Assembly: GCA_963204845.1 (NCBI GenBank)
Contig: CAUJIL010000114.1
Coordinates: 1 to 9,877, forward strand
DNA from: Pseudomonadota bacterium
Lineage (GTDB): Bacteria; Pseudomonadota; Gammaproteobacteria; Pseudomonadales; UBA5518
Length of the DNA: 9,877 nt
Reading direction: 5' to 3'
Shown: positions 7,469-9,877 of the stretch, piece by piece
Position numbering within the stretch: the first letter of the stretch is position 1
Layout of the letters: the number at the start of each line of letters is the position of its first letter
Made by a program: the position numbers and the translations under genes
The notes under the pieces: model-generated
Seen by the model: only the letters and a program-made list of their open reading frames with translations
What the model was told of the DNA's origin: nothing
Databases searched by the model: none

Positions 7469-8392
7469 TCAGCGACGGAACGTCTGTCCGGCCGGGTGAT
7501 TGCTGCCGTGCACGGCGGTGTGGCAGTTCTGGCATGCCTTGCCGACCACGCGGTTGTTCGCGGCGAAGTTCGGATTCGCATAGACGGTCCCCGGGTGCCG
7601 CGTGTCGTTGTGGCACTGCTGGCACAGGAACGGCGAGCGCGCCACGAGCAGCGCGTCGTTGACCGAACCGTGCGGATCGTGGCACTGGCCGCAGTCGTCC
7701 TGCACCGGCTCGTGCTCGAACAGGAACGGCCCGCGCTTCTCCGCATGACAGCGATAGCAGGTTTCGTTGACCGTCGCCTCGACCAGCATCTGCGGCCCCC
7801 GGCCACCGTGCGGTGCGTGGCAATCGGTGCACGCGACCTTGCCCTCGCGCATCGGGTGGCGCGAGTACTTGTTCATGCCGGAGCGCAGTTCGCGGTGACA
7901 GTCGACGCAGGCCTCGGCCTGCGCGGCGCGATCGAGCATGCGGTCGCGCGGCTCGTGGACGCGGTGGCAGTCGTTGCAGGCCACGTCCGCGCGCTGGTGC
8001 TCGCTGGCCTGGAAATGCCGCTGGGCGCCGCTCGCATGGCAGGCCGTGCAGGCCTCGACGCGGGCCGCGGCGGTCTCCGCGTCACGGCTGCCGAAGGTCT
8101 GCGCGACGCGGAATGCACGTTCGTCAGCGGCGTGCTCCCCGCCCGGCCCGTGACACGACTCGCAGCCGCGCCCCGCCGCCGGTGCGCGCGCATCGCCCGC
8201 CATGCCGTGGGCGCCGCTCAGGGCGGCCCCGGCGTGCGCATCGTCATGGCAGCTGGTACAGCTGCCGGTGCCGTCGCTGTACGTGGTGGAGGCCGGCATT
8301 TCCTCGTGCGCCGCACCGGCAGCGCCCGCCGGCTGCGCCAGCCCCGCCAACGCCAGCGCGAATGCCAGGATCGCCGCGGTCGAATGCTTCAT
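7469..8392 (-). CDS. mtrA: Periplasmic decaheme cytochrome c, MtrA/DmsE/PioA family
   Basis: A 307-residue electron carrier expected to insert into the partner barrel and pass electrons between periplasm and cell surface. Residues 1-24 (or 1-27) are a signal peptide. Ten CXXCH haem-attachment motifs begin at residues 45, 77, 115, 139, 162, 188, 212, 234, 257 and 287; the protein ends 16 residues after the last. Ten haems in about 280 mature residues is the pattern of MtrA and DmsE. The ATG at 8392 follows AGGGAG by 6 bases. The same frame stays open upstream to 9319, but that part is the out-of-frame shadow of the preceding cytochrome gene, and the signal peptide fixes the start. Spacing is 53 bases from the gene upstream and 18 to the barrel gene downstream. 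MtrA, DmsE and PioA assignments cannot be separated here. Confidence 0.95.
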   Translation of the reverse strand: MKHSTAAILAFALALAGLAQPAGAAGAAHEEMPASTTYSDGTGSCTSCHDDAHAGAALSGAHGMAGDARAPAAGRGCESCHGPGGEHAADERAFRVAQTFGSRDAETAAARVEACTACHASGAQRHFQASEHQRADVACNDCHRVHEPRDRMLDRAAQAEACVDCHRELRSGMNKYSRHPMREGKVACTDCHAPHGGRGPQMLVEATVNETCYRCHAEKRGPFLFEHEPVQDDCGQCHDPHGSVNDALLVARSPFLCQQCHNDTRHPGTVYANPNFAANNRVVGKACQNCHTAVHGSNHPAGQTFRR

Positions 8393-8445
8393 TGACGACT
8401 CCCTGTGCCCGGGTGGTGCATCGACGTGTCGCGACTCGCCACGCG

Positions 8446-9351
8446 TTAGGCGCCCGGCGCGACGATATCCGCCTTGCCGCCGCCGATCGCCAGCGATTTC
8501 GCGAAGCTGACCAGGTGCTGGCGTCCGCTGCTGCCCGCATCGTGCAGCGCGATGCCGAGGTGATACACCTTGCCGGCGGCCAGCGCGATCTGGCCCTCGC
8601 CAGCGGAGGCGAGCGGGCGGCTCAGCTCGGCGATCCAGCGCTCGCCCTCGCTGCGCATCACGGCGCCGTCGGCCAGCGGTTGACGCTGCAGCGACGCGAG
8701 CACGTAGCCGCGCGCGCCCTGCCCCGTCGGCGCGACCTCGAGCAGTTCGAGGAACTCCCCGCGCGCCAGTGCCTGCGCGAGTTCGGCCGGCGAGCGCACG
8801 CTGGTCCCGCCGCCGCTCGGCGTGAGCTTGCTGCGCGAGGCATTGAGGTACTTGCCGAGTCCGGCGCCGGCATCGCTCGCCATGCCGGGCGCGTCGTCGT
8901 GGCACGAGGCCCAGCAGCCGGCCTGCGCGGTGGCCTTCAGCGTGGCATCCCCGAGCAGCAACGACACCGCCGGGGCCTTGCCGTGCAGCAGCGGCCCCGA
9001 GATCTGCAGGTGCAACCGGTCGCCGGCGAGCAGCGCACGCACCTGCACCGTGCCGACGCTGCGCTCGCGGTAGCCGTCGCGCTGCGCCGAGCGCTGCCCT
9101 AGCGTCGGCGCGTCGTTGCGATGGCAGCTGGCGCAGGGTGCGCCGCTGCGCATCTTCGCGGCGCCGCGATGCGATGCCGCAATCAGCGATTTCTCCCACG
9201 AGAACTGCCCCGGGTAGAACAGCTGCACCTCGGCGACCGGCGCGCCCGCCCAATCCAACGCCTGCGCCGGCAGCGCGAACACGGCGGCGACCACGGCCAT
9301 CACCGCGACGCCCAGCCATGAACCCAGCGTGACTCTGTTACGCGTTTTCAT
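8446..9351 (-). CDS. Secreted cytochrome c with ethylbenzene-dehydrogenase-like haem domain
   Basis: A 301-residue exported haem protein, probable electron carrier and first gene of the conduit operon. A signal peptide (1-31, ending AQA) is followed by a segment of the form FYPGQFSWEKS...H61...C73-x-x-C-H77, typical of EB_dh-domain cytochromes related to the gamma subunit of ethylbenzene and dimethylsulfide dehydrogenases. One canonical CXXCH (CASCH, 73-77) is present. A second site, CWASCH (146-151), has three residues between the cysteines and may hold haem unconventionally. The remainder looks like the beta-rich EB_dh domain. The preferred start is ATG 9351 with GGGGG six bases upstream; GTG 9354 is an alternative. 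It ends TAA, 53 bases before the decaheme gene. It might relay electrons from the inner membrane to the decaheme protein; this role is inferred from position. Confidence 0.8.
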   Translation of the reverse strand: MKTRNRVTLGSWLGVAVMAVVAAVFALPAQALDWAGAPVAEVQLFYPGQFSWEKSLIAASHRGAAKMRSGAPCASCHRNDAPTLGQRSAQRDGYRERSVGTVQVRALLAGDRLHLQISGPLLHGKAPAVSLLLGDATLKATAQAGCWASCHDDAPGMASDAGAGLGKYLNASRSKLTPSGGGTSVRSPAELAQALARGEFLELLEVAPTGQGARGYVLASLQRQPLADGAVMRSEGERWIAELSRPLASAGEGQIALAAGKVYHLGIALHDAGSSGRQHLVSFAKSLAIGGGKADIVAPGA

Positions 9352-9367
9352 CACGAACCCCCGCCTC

Positions 9368-9384
9368 GACAGCCGGCGGCTGTC
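9368..9384 (-). other. Hairpin in the leader of the cytochrome operon
   Basis: GACAGCC-GGC-GGCTGTC is a perfect 7-bp stem with a 3-base loop. It would lie within the first 20 nucleotides of the transcript from the promoter predicted below and ends just before the GAGGCGGGGG purine-rich stretch. It may be an mRNA-stabilising 5' structure or an operator. There is no T tract, so it is not an obvious terminator. Confidence 0.45.
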
Positions 9385-9393
9385 CCGGGTTTC

Positions 9394-9434
9394 AATCTAC
9401 GTGATGCGGCTCTGCTGTCATTGATCCTGATCAT
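9394..9434 (-). promoter_or_regulatory. FNR/Anr-type site and -10 element of the cytochrome-fhs operon
   Basis: TTGATCCTGATCAT at 9421-9434 matches the TTGAT-N4-ATCAA FNR/Anr consensus at 9 of 10 defined bases. On the minus strand a -10-like TAGATT lies at 9399-9394, predicting a start near 9387. The site centre is then about 40.5 bases upstream, matching class II FNR activation, in which the regulator replaces a good -35. The leader to the ATG at 9351 would be about 36 bases. This implies induction when oxygen is low. The regulator itself is not in the window. Confidence 0.6.
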
Positions 9435-9446
9435 GCCGGCGGCCGT

Positions 9447-9462
9447 GCCGGGCCGCCCCGGC
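9447..9462 (-). terminator. GC-rich hairpin downstream of nfuA, weak terminator candidate
   Basis: GCCGGG-CCGC-CCCGGC is a perfect 6-bp stem with a 4-base loop, 20 bases beyond the nfuA stop and just upstream of the FNR-type site. There is no U tract, so intrinsic termination is doubtful. It could still help insulate the cytochrome operon from nfuA transcription. Confidence 0.25.
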
Positions 9463-9482
9463 GCGCACCACCGCCCCGGGGT

Positions 9483-9877
9483 TCAGGTGTAGTAGGCGTT
9501 GGTGCGGATCGAGTGGTCGGTGATGTCGCGCACTTCCGTCAGCTCGGGCAGCTTCTCGAGCAAGGTGCTCTCGACGCCGTGCTTCAGCGTGGCGTCGATC
9601 ATCCCGCAGCCCTGGCAGCTGCCGCCGAACTGCAGCACCGCGATGTTGCCCTCGAGCAGTTCGGCCAGCCGGACCTCGCCACCGTGCGCGGCGAGCTGCG
9701 GGTTGACCTCGTTGTACAGGATGTAGTTGATGCGGTCCTCGAGCGGACTGTCGGCGCTGACCTGCGGCAACTTGGCGTTGGGCGCCTTGATGGTGAGCTG
9801 CCCGCCCATGCGATCGGCCGCGTAATCGACCAGCGCGTCTTCGAGGAACGGCACGCTGCGCGCGTCGAACCAGGCCT
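9483..9877 (-). CDS. nfuA: Fe-S biogenesis protein NfuA, N-terminus cut off by window edge
   Basis: NfuA carries a [4Fe-4S] cluster and delivers it to apoproteins. The visible 130 residues hold the end of the N-terminal degenerate A-type domain (a stretch beginning AWFDARSVPFLED) and the whole Nfu domain. The latter contains NPQLAAHGG and the cluster-binding C-X-X-C as SCQGCGM, with cysteines at visible positions 87 and 90. By comparison with the roughly 190-residue E. coli protein, about 65 N-terminal residues lie beyond the right edge. The frame stays open to the edge, so the internal GTG at 9854 is not the start. The stop is TGA at 9485-9483. NfuA could serve Fe-S enzymes of anaerobic metabolism, but the FNR-type promoter between it and the cytochrome genes suggests a separate unit. 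Confidence 0.96.
   Translation of the reverse strand, partial: AWFDARSVPFLEDALVDYAADRMGGQLTIKAPNAKLPQVSADSPLEDRINYILYNEVNPQLAAHGGEVRLAELLEGNIAVLQFGGSCQGCGMIDATLKHGVESTLLEKLPELTEVRDITDHSIRTNAYYT

Noticed and set aside
6263..8395. A 710-codon open frame on the plus strand opposite the MtrB-like and decaheme genes
   Set aside because: It lies antisense to two well-supported genes, has no recognisable motif, is biased to Arg, Ala and Val, and is the kind of long chance frame produced by high GC.
8393..9319. An N-terminal extension of the decaheme cytochrome frame up to 9319
   Set aside because: The extension is a frame-shifted reading of the EB_dh-type gene. The decaheme protein has its own signal peptide and ribosome-binding site at 8392.
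9447..9480. GC-rich repeats after nfuA as a strong intrinsic terminator
   Set aside because: Stems are present, but no run of T follows on the transcribed side, so only a weak candidate is kept.

Overview
The window is GC-rich, densely packed bacterial DNA. The gene set points to a proteobacterium, most likely a gammaproteobacterium. It carries an NfuA-type Fe-S carrier, an AroF-type class I DAHP synthase, a Gram-negative outer-membrane MtrB-family barrel, and a site matching the FNR/Anr consensus. Genus cannot be decided from the sequence alone. No tRNA, rRNA, CRISPR array, insertion sequence or other mobile-element signature was seen.

Left part (1-1814, minus strand): a two-gene unit of a short-chain dehydrogenase/reductase followed by an acyl-CoA synthetase that runs off the left edge. 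The synthetase ribosome-binding site overlaps the SDR stop codon, so the pair is probably co-translated. It looks like lipid, aromatic-acid or steroid catabolism or modification.

Middle part (1972-3580, plus strand): a low-molecular-weight protein tyrosine phosphatase, then an AroF-like DAHP synthase, the first step of the shikimate pathway. A perfect TATAAT lies across the phosphatase stop codon, so the synthase may have its own promoter. The synthase meets the next gene tail to tail, with both stop codons inside one TCATGA palindrome.

Right part (9351 down to 3575, minus strand) is the most interesting region. It is an apparent four-gene operon: (i) a secreted ethylbenzene-dehydrogenase-like cytochrome c; (ii) a periplasmic decaheme cytochrome of the MtrA/DmsE/PioA family with ten CXXCH motifs; (iii) a 725-residue MtrB/PioB-type outer-membrane barrel; (iv) formate-tetrahydrofolate ligase (Fhs). 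Genes ii and iii form the classic trans-outer-membrane electron conduit. Upstream is an FNR/Anr-type site (TTGAT-N4-ATCAT) centred about 40 bases before a plausible start point, the geometry of an oxygen-regulated class II promoter. The model is an anaerobically induced extracellular electron transfer module with an atypical accessory cytochrome and a one-carbon enzyme. No MtrC/OmcA-type surface cytochrome or CymA-type quinol oxidase gene is in the window.

Right edge (9483-9877, minus strand): the C-terminal two-thirds of nfuA. The non-coding stretches (1815-1971 and 9352-9482) are each under 160 bases and hold the regulatory candidates listed below.
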